This document shows positions 1 to 11,047 of a stretch of DNA of 64,000 nucleotides, piece by piece; position 1 is the first letter of the stretch, and every line of letters starts with the position of its first letter. The stretch is taken from assembly GCA_020002185.1 (NCBI GenBank), contig CM034531.1, positions 46,368,029 to 46,432,028 on the forward strand, read 5' to 3'. The stretch is from Paraescarpia echinospica (taxonomy: Eukaryota > Annelida > Polychaeta > Sabellida > Siboglinidae). Both the position numbers and the translations under genes were made by a program. Below the pieces are notes generated by a model. It had not been told where the DNA came from. It saw only the letters and a program-made list of their open reading frames with translations, and ran no database searches.

Positions 1-551
1 AGCCACGCTGCAATTACTGCAAGAAGACCAATTTTGTTCACAAGTAGTGAAATATCCACCAGTTTAATGTAAATGTTGATAATCTATGAAGGTCTAGACT
101 ATGCCTATGTGTATATATAGTCACTAAGCCAGGTTATAGATACTCATTCATATTCTTACCGTCAAATTCTTACCTCAGGTCAAATAAACGCCCATGATTG
201 AACATTTTTGTTTTCTGTAGTTGTTTTCCAATTTCTCTGTTGATTTCGGTACTATTGTTACTGTTGACGTTTTTGTTTTTCTAGTTTCCCATACATATGA
301 CACCTAGATTTACAGGAAAACCATTTCTAGAAATGGAATGCACGCAGAGGTACACTGTGTCATGTTAACTCTTTGTGTGCACAAGGCCAAAACTGCATCA
401 GTGAGCTAAACGTCACCTAAATTTACAGTACCGAGCTACGCTGTACATAAACACACACAGTGTTAGCCACACTGTGAAGTTGACATTGTAATAATACATA
501 TATAAATGAATGATTCATACATTAATTAAATACATGTGTATTTTGTTTCAG

Positions 552-805
552 GTCCATACTGGAGACCAAATATTCCTCCACAAGGACCAGGCATGAGAAT
601 GCTATGGTCCCAGGGCGGTCCCCCTATGGGTCCGGGTCTTCACGGCGGGCCTCCTGGCTATGGACCCCCTCCAGGACACCAGATGTCAAGTTGTCCCCCT
701 CCTCCTGGCTTTCATATGTCACACAAACACCCTCCTAACTTCCCCGGTCCCAGGCATCAGTTCCAAGGTTCAATGAAACGGAAAAACCCAGGCAACAACA
801 CCCAG
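552..805 (+). CDS. NUFIP1: NUFIP1-like exon 1 of those visible (Pro/Gly/Met-rich)
   Basis: The acceptor TTTGTTTCAG precedes 552 and the donor CAG|GTAAGG follows 805. The exon starts with two bases of a split codon and ends in phase 0. It encodes a low-complexity segment with repeated PPG/GPPM/GPPG and ends in basic KRKNPGNN. A compositional match to the disordered N-terminal half of NUFIP1. Confidence 0.82.
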
Positions 806-1127
806 GTAAGGGGGCAGGGGCAGGGGCTTAGCCAGATACCCATCTGGCCGTCTTCAAGACTGGCAGATGACTGGCCAATACAGGTGATTACAACCGATAT
901 GAGGTGTGGAATTTAGAAGGGGCCAGCTGGCTACTAGATTAACTAATAGTTCCAAGTCTGCTGTCTACAGGCCCACATTAATTACTACCATTGGTAAACT
1001 GGTAGTGAAACAAATCAAATGGGTCAGTATTAAATAAATAAATGGCGCGATTATTTTTGATTAATTTCATTCTGAATTTAATTCCCTACAATATTGTATT
1101 GATCAATGATTTATCATGACAACAGTA

Positions 1128-1275
1128 TATATATATATATCAGACATATATATATATATCAGACATATATATATATATCAGACATATATATCAGACATAT
1201 ATTTATATCAGACATATACATCAGACATATATATATATATATCAGACATATATATTAGACATATATATATATATC
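1128..1275. repeat. (TA)n / CAGACATA microsatellite
   Basis: Runs of TATATATA are interrupted at roughly 20-bp intervals by CAGACA, giving a compound tandem repeat of about seven irregular units. Confidence 0.9.
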
Positions 1276-1414
1276 GGACATAACAGAAAGAGAGCTCAAC
1301 CATCTGAATGGCCATTCCGCCAGCTACTGACCAATGAAAATCTTGTAAATGAAATCATTGATCACACACTAATTATGATATCCATTATGATATCCATTAA
1401 TAAAGTTAACTTAC

Positions 1415-1690
1415 ATGACCTGTTGCCTAGCAAAAGGTCTGTCAAGCCATAAAAAAATGGAAGCCGAACAATTTTGTTGAAAATCTGGCCCAGAAAGTTT
1501 TTCTTTCTAATAACAATATGTAGGCAAATTTGTTTAGGTGACAACTGTATGCGGGAATGTTTGATTTAGGAGATGTCGTGCCATAATAATGTAATTCACA
1601 TACCCTAACATCAACATTATTACTAAATTTAAAGCTAGACAGGTCATGCACATCATTTTCATTGTGACGCAGGCAAACCACAACGTAGCA
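1415..1690. repeat. Dispersed repeat family, copy 1
   Basis: This segment shares long, imperfect stretches with about 17960-18180 and 18165-18530: a 'tggNNgccgaac...tttgttgaaaNtctggc' block, then 'gcgggaa...ttagNagatgtc.tgcc', then 'taatgtaattcacata', then the reverse-complement-like Gly/Cys-free tail ending 'gtgacgcaggc'. The family is probably a non-autonomous transposon; the ends are not defined. Confidence 0.55.
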
Positions 1691-2163
1691 GATTTATCAG
1701 TTATTGAACTGCCACCATCTCAACTAAAATCAAACGTGTCTGAGTGTGCATGCAATGACTCGGTGATCACTCTGGCATTAATGTCAACTTGTTTCTCATC
1801 TTAGGTAGATTTTGGATATATGTTCCTTAATTTATTCCATCCTCACAGTGAGTCGTCTTTACCTGTCACAATCCTCAAGAACCTGACAAGAAGATCCAAT
1901 TCTTTTCCACTCTCAGTTGGTCACTCACGGACTGCACTTTTGGGGTCTATCTTAAATTTGTTCTTCTTTTCTCCTTCTAATGCCCTCTTTTAGATGGCTT
2001 CCTCTCACTGCTTGTTCTCAACATACTATTAGTTGTGGTGGATACTTTAGCATGCTATGATCTGTGGGTGTGTGTGTCTGTCAAAGTGTGTGCGTGCATA
2101 CACGTGCATGCATGTGCATGTGCCAGCCACCCTAGTGTGTATCACTATGATGTGTTGATGTAG

Positions 2164-2286
2164 AAGAAGAAGCCACACATGGATAAGCGGGAGTTGGCAG
2201 AGAACAACATCTACTTCTGTGACACGTGTGACCGCGGCTTCAAGACTGAAGACAAATACCATGAACATATCGAGGCACATGAACAG
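2164..2286 (+). CDS. NUFIP1: NUFIP1-like exon with canonical C2H2 zinc finger
   Basis: 41 codons, phase 0 at both ends; acceptor GATGTAG, donor CAG|GTAGAG. It encodes KKKPHMDKRELAENNIYF and then a canonical C-x2-C-x12-H-x3-H finger. The C2H2 finger before the RYYPT segment is the arrangement of NUFIP1 and of yeast Rsa1-related proteins. Confidence 0.88.
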
Positions 2287-2716
2287 GTAGAGATGCTGTA
2301 ACGCTGGGTCAGTATATTTTGAACAGTTCATAACACATTAAAATGTGTCCCAATTTTAGCAGCCTCCAACTTTTTATATTTATCTTTCAAAATATTGTCA
2401 ACTCTGGGTCTCTGATTACCCAACTGAAAACTAGTCAAGCCTAGAAATTATTGTGACATGACAAGGATTTTTCTGTGACAATATATACATCCAGGCACAA
2501 CGAGAAACCTTGCTGCGCCCGAACAGAATTCTAGAGCTCTGTCAAAATACCAGAAATGTTTTTGGTATTAGCCTGAAGAAATGGCAATAAAACTACCAAG
2601 GAAATACTTAAATGGCCATCTATCATAGACTGTCCACCATGAAAATAATAATAGTTCATTTGTTTGCAATCAAAACGGTGAATAAAAGCACAATTAAAAA
2701 ATATGTAGATATATAT

Positions 2717-4013
2717 CAGCATTCGAAATAGCACTTGTCCGTTTGTCCGAGACAAGTGACTTTTGGCCCGGACAAGTAAAATGACTCTACATGGTTATCC
2801 GGTGGACAAGTGAAAATTTACAGTAAATAATGATGCGTGCAACATTGAAAACTTTCTTTGAGGAAATTCAAACGTACATGAAGTTCGCTAGCATATATAT
2901 ATGTTTGTTATGTATGTTTATTGGTGTAGATTATCTCCCGTTGGTTGCATCCGATTTAATTATTCAAAAAACGAGCCCAAGCTCGGCAAAACCTAGTCGA
3001 CTTGTAGGCCCATTCGCATTCATTTGAATAAAATTGGATTCATGTGGAACCGTAAGATAACTGTTTGTTCCTCTATGATGACTAGTGTTTGTATCGGAAT
3101 ATCGCACAATAACTAATTTTTATGCTCGTTTCGACTCGAAAGCTATCCTTGTAAACATGCTCTGAATGCTTGGAAAGGGTCGGCCTGATGCGAGTGTGGG
3201 TCATATGTGACGTCACATCTCAGCATCCCAAAAAGCGCGCCAAAAATATGCATATTCGAAAATGTCCGGATGCACAGCATAAAATGTGGAATTTCTAATT
3301 CATTGAATTTTTTTATTTTTTTGGCTTGGTGGACATGAAAATAGATAGCAGGATGTAATATAATGTGAATTCAAGCCATAGATGTTTTTATTTCCTTTAA
3401 CAGGGTCATACGCGTAGGACAGACTCCGCATCAGCCATCGTTGATCGAGGCTGTATTTCACACAACTGTAAATCGTTCAATTTGGCCAACCTACAACTTG
3501 CTTCCACTCACGGATCATATTTGATGAACTTTGGAAATAGTCGCTTCCTGTTATTTGAATAATTATATAGTTTTAAACATTATTACGTCTAACCCATGCG
3601 GACTCGGCAGTCTTCTAATACCAAGTCATCGAACGTTAGCCGATCCAGATCGGTGACAATTTTCAAAACTTGTAACTGGCTCTCCGGTAAATCTATGGTG
3701 CTGGTTAATAAACGGAATATTAATGAAATTTCCGAAGTGCTGTTGTATCTATGTAACATTTATTTTAATCATAAATTGTGAGTTTTCGAAACCGAATTAT
3801 GCAATTATGTACGGGGAGCCAACCGCCATTGACATGTCAGTTTCCGCCAATTACGGCGGTCTTCTTCTTCGACACACTACTTATGTTTTTTTCCGAAGCT
3901 TTGATTCCCCTTGACAACCACTCGGACAAGTTAAAATTTTGGCGGACAAGTATATTTCAAAACTTTTACTTGTCCGGTGGACAAGTAAAAATTCTGGCTT
4001 ATTTCTATCGCTG
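2717..4013. mobile_element. Putative DNA transposon with CAGC...GCTG ends and ACTTGTCC repeats
   Basis: Left end CAGCATTCGAAATAGC and the reverse complement of the right end CAGCGATAGAAATAAGCC are similar, and each is followed by several copies of ACTTGTCC/GGACAAGT in both orientations (2738-2815 and 3925-3990). The roughly 1.3-kb interior has no recognisable transposase. Flanks are AT repeats (ATATATAT / TATATAAA), so a target duplication cannot be scored. CA...TG ends of this type occur in the hAT/Zisupton-like groups; assignment is uncertain. Confidence 0.5.
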
Positions 4014-4228
4014 TATATAAACACGAACATTAAAATAATCAAAGACAGTCTGTCCCACCAACATGTAACTGAAATCACAAATAGTGTACCAGTACGCTCT
4101 AAAGGAGTTTAGGCCAAGTACTGTTACGTTCTAGTTATAGCATTCAAAATAGAGACACAGGAAGTCAGATATGTCAGCATTGTTCAGTTGTAGTTTGCTT
4201 TACCTGTGACTATGTTGTGCACTTGCAG

Positions 4229-4291
4229 TGTTCGGTTGAGGGTTGTCCCTTTGTCGCAGCACCTAAACTTGTCGCACTGCACTACAATCTG
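4229..4291 (+). CDS. NUFIP1: NUFIP1-like exon, second Cys/His segment
   Basis: 21 codons, phase 0/0; acceptor CACTTGCAG, donor CTG|GTAAGT. It encodes C-x4-C followed by a hydrophobic stretch and LHYNL. With the QH at the start of the next exon this completes a second Cys2His2-like unit. Confidence 0.82.
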
Positions 4292-4550
4292 GTAAGTGGA
4301 GTTTTACATTGCTGTGGTGGCTTCAGATTGTTTCATGGACGTTACTAGGAAATTAGGAAACGATGCTGAATTTTTAAAGAATGTATTTGTTATAGAATAT
4401 TTATGTTTGTGGATGGGAGTAAGACTGAGTTGATACCGCATTCTGATATGGATAATAATAAACATAAACAAAATTGTGGCACGATTCGGTCCAGTTTAGT
4501 GCAATATAAGATGTTACGCTGGAGTCAGAAAATATTAACAGCTCGCACGC

Positions 4551-4601
4551 GTGCACGTGTGCATGCATGCACACACACACACACGCAGACACACACGTGC
4601 T
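4551..4601. repeat. (CA)n-rich microsatellite
   Basis: Purine-pyrimidine alternation (gcacgcgtgcacgtgtgcatgc followed by CACACACACAC) inside the intron, just upstream of the next acceptor. Potential Z-DNA-forming tract. Confidence 0.8.
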
Positions 4602-4631
4602 AGCTCAGTTATATTCGATTTTTCATTGCAG

Positions 4632-4714
4632 CAACACCGCAGTGGCTTAGCCAAGCAGATATGGAAGCTGGAGTCAAAGGATGACGTTGACAACTGGATA
4701 ATGTGTAGAAAGAG
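4632..4714 (+). CDS. NUFIP1: NUFIP1-like exon (GLAKQIWKLES)
   Basis: 83 nt, enters in phase 0 and leaves with two bases of an Arg codon; acceptor CATTGCAG, donor AGAG|GTGATG. It encodes QHRSGLAKQIWKLESKDDV and a Trp-containing helix, leading directly into the conserved YYPT motif of the next exon. Confidence 0.85.
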
Positions 4715-5234
4715 GTGATGTCACACGATGCATGGGTGGTATAAACCATCAGTAAATTTTAAAGTGTATAGCAAGTTACGTTTTTGAAATGTCAGCCTCT
4801 TGGTGTGTCAGTTATTAATTAATTAATTAACAAATAATGAAATATTCCAATTATGTGTCACCTGTCATCACTAAACCAGCAGGCAATTGCAGTAATTGTA
4901 TACATTTATTTGCATACTAGTTTAGAAATATGTTGATCTAAGTCAAAGTTGGACATTAGTAATTTTTTATATATTTTAATTTATATTTTATTAATTTTTC
5001 ATTATTTGTTAACAACTGACTAATCACCTAGCCTATATTTATTTTCAAACAGTATTCAGTATATCTGGTGCAAAAGCGATATGTGTTGAAAGTCAAAGAT
5101 TTCTTACTCGGTTTTTGCTCGTGTTTGAAGTGAATATTTCTAAATATTAGATTGCCCCATGAGATTTTATCAGTACTGTATATTCCACTATGATCCTCTG
5201 ATCACTTTGAATAAATTATATCTGAATCTGTTGT

Positions 5235-5531
5235 GTGTTAAAACACTTCCAGTGTGTGTTGGTTCGTCTGTACGTGATGGACTGTTAAAACACTTCCAGT
5301 GTGTGTTGGTTCGTCTGTACGTGATGGACTGTGTTAAAACACTTCCAGTGTGTGTTGGTTCGTCTGTACATGATGGACTGTGTTAAAACACTTCCAGTGT
5401 GTGTTGGTTCGTCTGTACGTGATGGACTGTGTTAAAACACTTCCAGTGTGTGTTGGTTCGTCTGTACGTGATGGACTGTGTTAAAACACTTCCAGTGTGT
5501 GTTGGTTCGTCTGTACGTGATGGACTGTGTT
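5235..5531. repeat. 49-bp minisatellite abutting an exon
   Basis: About six copies of a 49-bp unit beginning GTGTTAAAACACTTCCAGTG (one copy is 4 bp shorter, one carries ACATGATGG instead of ACGTGATGG). The array ends only about 10 bp before the acceptor of the exon at 5542, so it occupies the usual branch-point/polypyrimidine zone. GTGTTAAAACAC within the unit is a near-palindrome. Confidence 0.92.
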
Positions 5532-5541
5532 GGTGTTGTAG

Positions 5542-5634
5542 GTACTACCCGACAGTCAGCAACGTGGCGAAGAAACAGGCTGACCAGCAGGCTCGACAGG
5601 AGAGGGGAGAGGTGCTGTACACCAAACAGTTCGG
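5542..5634 (+). CDS. NUFIP1: NUFIP1-like exon with conserved YYPT motif
   Basis: 93 nt; completes the Arg codon and ends with two bases of a Gly codon; donor TTCGG|GTCTGT (non-optimal +3/+4). It encodes YYPTVSNVAKKQADQQARQE followed by RGEVLYTKQFG. (R)xYPT.xN...K followed by a charged helix is the signature segment of the NUFIP1/Rsa1 family that binds SNU13/15.5K. Confidence 0.9.
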
Positions 5635-5876
5635 GTCTGTATCCTGACCCATTACACCACATGTCATTCCAAGTCTCCACGTTACTACTATAACAAATTC
5701 AGCTAGAAAATTGTTTACACATAGTGTTGTCAAGTTATTTTTTCGGCCAATTTTCACTGTCTTCATCAGAGTGACTACAGTTAGGTAGTTCTGCGCAAGC
5801 GAGCACTGTCACTTGTGTGTGCCTCGAGTCGGTGTCTGGATTGCTCTTTATGAGGTTGTGCTAAATATATTTACAT

Positions 5877-6905
5877 CAGGGACCTGCAACCTTTTTGAAT
5901 GGAGGACCAAATAAGTGACTTGGGCTAGGTCAGCGGGTCACACATTTATTTCTTAATGTTGGTTATCACTAGCCCAATCTTCGTGGCATTCTAGCTCGTA
6001 TGCGTCGAAGCTGAAGACATTTTTTGAGTTGTTATTATGATGAAACATCAATGGCTAATTTTAAACAATTTCCTATTGAAAATACACATTACTCAAGGTC
6101 CCCATTGTCATCATGCAAATGACATTTTGACCAAGTGCTCTATGCCCAGGTGAGCGTGGCGTATGTGATCAGTTTACGAAACTGTTCTGTCAGCATGTGC
6201 GTTTGGTTGCAAGGTACACCTCGATCACTGAATGTCATTTTGAGTGCCACAGAGCCGCATTACATTTTGGTGAACTTCATCTACACAGCTTCCGGCACGA
6301 GATCTGTAAAGCGCTCTGCAGACTCCCCTCTCAGCAGCTCACTGAATGCTTCGTATATGTCCTGCCTTTCTGGTTCATTTTCAGGAGTGTTGAGAAATGC
6401 AATAGTTGTGTCTTTCACAATCGTAACTTGATCTAGAAAGTGGAAACGAACTGGAAGTAATGAATTGGAAGAGTTCTTTGGTTAGGTGTTCTCTTCCCTT
6501 AAGTTGAAAATTCAGCAGATTGAGATCTGCTACGATGTCGACAAGAAATGTAAACTCGGTGATCCACCTAGGGGTCAGCAGTGTCCGGCAGAGCACTTCG
6601 CAGTAATATGGGAGATGTTGATTTTTGCGCAATCGCCAGAAGATGCTCAGTACCTTTTGCATTTACACTGATTTGCTACACCGGTTTTTTGTGAGATAGA
6701 TGATGCAGTAGGCCTGAAGAGATTCGCAGCGCCACCTGCATCATGTCAATTTTTTCCAATCAGCGAAACAACTGTTGTTCTTCCTTCCATGGAAGGTGCA
6801 CCATGCAAACTTATTCTCATTCCGCAGACCGCATTGTGTGCAATCTCACGTTTAGTCCGTGGACCACATGAAATAGCTTTGAGGGCCGCATGTTGTCAAC
6901 CCCTG
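5877..6905 (-). mobile_element. hAT-family DNA transposon relic
   Basis: The left end is CAGGGACCTGCAACCTTTTTG and the reverse complement of the right end is CAGGGGTTGACAACATGCGG, typical hAT termini. The element is flanked by 8-bp direct repeats ATTTACAT (5869-5876) and ATTTTCAT (6906-6913), seven of eight identical. On the minus strand 6662-6381 encodes a transposase piece containing WITEFTFLVDIVADLNLLN, matching the segment shared by hAT transposases and their host-domesticated relatives (ZBED5, SCAND3, GTF2IRD2 type). The remaining transposase is missing or broken, so the copy is inactive. Confidence 0.8.
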
Positions 6906-7882
6906 ATTTTCATCTACCAATTCTGTTTGTGTAAAATGGTACAGAACGGTTAAAACAAGTTATTAATAAAAATGAAGTCATGCGTACAATACATGAAGGT
7001 AATTGTAATGTATGTAAAGAGATAATAAAAATAACTGTTGTTTGTAAAGCAGTAAGTATGAAGTTGAAACCTTATAAATATCTATCCCAAAATCTTAAAA
7101 AATGTGGATACAGTATGTGGCCATATTTAATTAAATACCACTTAGTTCATGTCATGATAGTACGCATGTAACATGTACAACTTTCATAAACTCAAGAAAC
7201 ACTATCACATATAACTAAAAATAGTCAACAATGGAATCACACTCACAAATAACTCAAAACACCGACACAACTGCTAAACATGAGATGTTCAAAAGTGTCT
7301 TAACTGTCATTTGATGCATACAAACAGCTCTAACTCGAAACCTTCAACATACCACTTAGCAAACAAATACCCACAGTGTTCAGCAAATGGACTATTCATT
7401 CAAGTAATACGGGTGACCCGCTACAGCGAACCGGTTGCACGGGCCTATTCCGCAAAGCAAAAAATCTTCGTCATGTTCTGTCTTCGTCATGTTCTATAAA
7501 TTTTGTGTTTTTGCCAGAAATGCATAACATAAGTAATCCGTATCTAATCACATACATCCATTTTGTTGCCTGACCTTGTTTCTCAAAACATCGCTAATTC
7601 AAAGCAATAATTCAACAAACTACTGAAGATATTTTAACAAATGAGTTGTCATCTTAAAGCTCATCATCTGTCGAATGCAAATGGTACAAAACTCCATTCA
7701 ACAATTGGGCGACTTAATACCCACGTCGCTGTGGCAGGTCACATATAGTACAACATTTTCTAGTAGATGATGCCACATCTATGGCCAACTTTGTCCTAAT
7801 GAAGATATCTGAATAGGAATGAAGTGTTGCACACTAAATATTATGTTTGAGACAATCACTATATTCACAGTGACGTTTTGTA

Positions 7883-9805
7883 TTGTGTGTTGTTGAGTGT
7901 TGTCTAGATGGTTGGGTGTGTTGTGTTGACAACATGGTCCGAGTGTATGTTGTTGAGTGTTGTCTAGATGGTTGGGTGTGTTGTGTTGACAACATGGTCC
8001 AAGTGTATGTTATTCAGTGTTGTCTAGATGGTTGGGTGTGTTGTGTTGACAACATGGTCCGAGTGTATGTTGTTGAGTGTTGCCTAGATGGTTGGATGTG
8101 TTGTGTTGACAACATGGTCCAAGTGTATGTTATTCAGTGTTGTCTAGATGGTTGGGTGTGTTGACAACACGGTCCGAGTGTATGTTGTTGAGTGTTGTCT
8201 AGATGGTTGGGTGTGTTGTGTTGACAACATGGTCCAAGTGTATGTTATTCAGTGTTGTCTAGATGGTTGGGTGTGTTGACAACACGGTCCGAGTGTATGT
8301 TGTTGAGTGTTGCCTAGATGGTTGGGTGTGTTGTGTTGACAACATGGTCCGAGTGTATGCTGTTGAGTGTTGTCTAGATGGTTGGGTGTGTTGTGTTGAC
8401 AACATGGTCCGAGTGTATGTTGTTGAGTGTTGCCTACATGGTTGGGTGTGTTGTGTTGACAACATGGTCCGAGTGTATGCTGTTGAGTGTTGCCTAGATG
8501 GTTGTGTGTGTTGTGTTGACAACATGGTCCGAGTGTATGCTGTTGAGTGTTGCCTAGATGGTTGGGTGTGTTGTGTTGACAACATGGTCCGAGTGTATGC
8601 TGTTGAGTGTTGCCTAGATGGTTGGGTGTGTTGTGTTGACAACATGGTCCGAGTGTATGCTGTTGAGTGTTGTCTAGATGGTTGGGTGTGTTGTGTTGAC
8701 AACATGGTCCGAGTGTATGCTGTTGAGTGTTGCCTAGATGGTTGGGTGTGTTGTGTTGACAACACGGTCCGAGTGTATGCTGTTGAGTGTTGCCTAGATG
8801 GTTGGGTGTGTTGTGTTGACAACATGGTCCGAGTGTATGCTGTTGAGTGTTGTCTAGATGGTTGGGTGTGTTGTGTTGACAACATGGTCCGAGTGTATGC
8901 TGTTGAGTGTTGCCTATATGGTTGGGTGTGTTGTGTTGACAACATGGTCCGAGTGTATGCTGTTGAGTGTTGTCTAGATGGTTGGGTGTGTTGTGTTGAC
9001 AACATGGTCCGAGTGTATGCTGTTGAGTGTTGCCTAGATGGTTGGGTGTGTTGTGTTGACAACATGGTCCGAGTGTATGCTGTTGAGTGTTGTCTAGATG
9101 GTTGGGTGTGTTGTGTTGACAACATGGTCCGAGTGTATGCTGTTGAGTGTTGCCTAGATGGTTGGGTGTGTTGTGTTGACAACATGGTCCGAGTGTATGC
9201 TGTTGAGTTTGTCTAGATGGTTGGGTGTGTTGTGTTGACAACATGGTCCGAGTGTATGCTGTTGAGTGCTGCCTAAATGGTTGGGTGTGTTGTGTTGACA
9301 ACATGGTCCGAGTGTATGCTGTTGAGTGTTGTCTAGATGGTTGGGTGTGTTGTGTTGACAACATGGTCCGAGTGTATGCTGTTGAGTGTTGCCTAGATGG
9401 TTGGGTGTGTTGTGTTGACAACATGGTCCGAGTGTATGCTGTTGAGTATTGCCTAGATGGTTGGGTGTGTTGTGTTGACAACATGGTCCGAGTGTATGCT
9501 GTTGAGTGTTGCCTAGATGGTTGGGTGTGTTGTGTTGATAACATGGTCCGAGTATGCTGTTGAGTGTTGCCTAGATGGTTGGGTGTGTTGTGTTGACAAC
9601 ATGGTCCGAGTGTATGCTGTTGAGTGTTGCCTAGATGGTTGGGTGTGTTGTGTTGACAACATGGTCCGAGTGTATGCTGTTGAGTTTGTCTAGATGGTTG
9701 GATGTGTTGTGTTGACAACATGGTCCGAGTGTATGCTGTTGAGTGTTGTCTAGATGGTTGGGTGGTATGTTGTGTCGACAACACGGTCCAAGTGTATGCA
9801 TTGAA
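7883..9805. repeat. 60-bp minisatellite (about 32 copies)
   Basis: Tandem 60-bp unit containing TTGTGTTGACAACATGGTCC and GAGTGTTGCCTAGATGG. Variation between copies is mostly G/A, T/C transitions (gtc/gcc tag, tgt/tgc), with a few 1-9 bp deletions. Because 60 is a multiple of three, both strands stay open for hundreds of codons. Those ORFs are by-products with no start context or family match. The array lies in the intron upstream of the exon at 9896. Confidence 0.95.
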
Positions 9806-9895
9806 TTGACTAGATGTCTCAAGTATGGTGTGTAGTGTGGGTGTATTGACTATTGAAGCTGACGTTGAGAACTTACCCCTGTGTTTGTGTTTCAG

Positions 9896-10025
9896 GAAGA
9901 TGCAGGGTGGGAGGGGGCGGGGGAGAGGGCGTGGCAGGGGGTGGCAAGGAAACACAGGTGGGAGACAACACAGTCAGGATGGAGGGAGCAGTCAGACAGA
10001 GGTCACCAGACACTCCACAGGGCAG
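9896..10025 (+). CDS. NUFIP1: NUFIP1-like exon with RGG-type tract
   Basis: 130 nt; acceptor GTGTTTCAG, donor GGGCAG|GTGGGT. It encodes KMQGGRGRGRGRGRGWQG and then a Ser/Thr/Gln-rich stretch ending STGQ. KMxG followed by Arg-Gly repeats follows the YPT helix in NUFIP1 and is a likely RNA-contact region. Confidence 0.85.
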
Positions 10026-10094
10026 GTGGGTACAGAGGGGAAAACTGGAGAAGCTTTGTTTCTAGGGTAGAGCATTTAGAAGAGTGTCAGCAAT

Positions 10095-10235
10095 ACCTTT
10101 CCGTGGGGTTACATGGGGTAAGGTAGAAGAAGTTTCCTTAATACCTTTCTGTGGAGTTACTTTGGGTAGGGTAGGAGAAGTTTCTACCATACCTTTTCGT
10201 GGGGTTGCATGTAGAAGAAGTGTCTATAGTACCTT
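10095..10235. repeat. Short tandem triplication in NUFIP1 intron
   Basis: Three imperfect copies of a unit of roughly 50 bp containing 'ataccttt.cgtgg.gtta' and 'gtagaagaagt' follow the exon donor. Purely non-coding. Confidence 0.6.
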
Positions 10236-10687
10236 AGTGCAAAATTATGTATTTATTTGCATATTTTAAATATATGATACAAGAATCATGCTGTATGAAT
10301 AATTGTTAGGTTTTGTGTATCAGCTGAAAATACGTGTACTGTATCAGGGCTCAACATTTTTGCATGTCTGGTTATCCAGGGCAAATGAGTTAACCATCGG
10401 ACAATTGCACCTTTTCCTACTGCCATTTGCAGAACGGAAAACTAAAAATTATTAATATGTCTAATTTGTTGTCCATTGATTGCAGACAAGTGGGACTTGA
10501 TTGTTACTTTCCATGGGACAAATGAATTACTGTACGGAGAAATAAATTAATTTTGTATTCTAATTGTCCATTGGACAAGTAGATAATTGAACAAATTTTG
10601 AGCCAATAATACAATAAAGATTGCAATTCAAGGGTTCATTCATATCTGTCTTGCTGCACTTGGAATACCGGGCTATGTTTATTTCAG

Positions 10688-10748
10688 CCTTCCATGGAAC
10701 CAAACACTGAACACTTGGAATCCCATCTACTTCATGGTGATGAGAAAG
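10688..10748 (+). CDS. NUFIP1: NUFIP1-like exon (short linker)
   Basis: 61 nt, phase 0 in, +1 out; acceptor TTTATTTCAG, donor GAAAG|GTAAGA. It encodes an acidic linker PSMEPNTEHLESHLLHGDEK. It has no family motif, but splice sites and phase fit exactly between its neighbours. Confidence 0.7.
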
Positions 10749-11047
10749 GTAAGAACAAACACTGGCCGACTGAATCCCGCATGCCACAGTATAACATTTA
10801 CAGCATGTACAGTTCATCAATGCTGCATCACGCCAAATACTGCATCATTAGAATCTCACATCTCGCAGTAAAGGTGGCAATTGTGTGTGTTTAAATAGTA
10901 CATACGCATGATAATGTTAGCAGAAGCAGAACAGAGAGCATTAAAATACATAAAAAACGCACACTTATCGAATATTATGGTCTTGCCTTATGTCATGGAG
11001 TTAATGACGCTGGCATGTTTTCGGGAAATCGAGTCTAGTCGGTTTAA

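Larger units (their letters stand above)
806..2163 (+). other. NUFIP1 intron with AT microsatellite and dispersed repeat
   Basis: Non-coding. It contains the TA-rich microsatellite at 1128-1275 and one copy of a dispersed repeat at about 1415-1690. No additional exon is evident. Confidence 0.7.

Noticed and set aside
7883..9805. CRISPR-like regular repeat spacing
   Set aside because: Whole 60-bp units repeat with no unique spacers, and the setting is a eukaryotic intron.
8249..9955. 568-codon minus-strand ORF and 317-codon plus-strand ORF over the 60-bp array
   Set aside because: Both are by-products of a tandem repeat whose period is divisible by three. Both strands are open, there is no conserved domain, and the region is an intron of NUFIP1.
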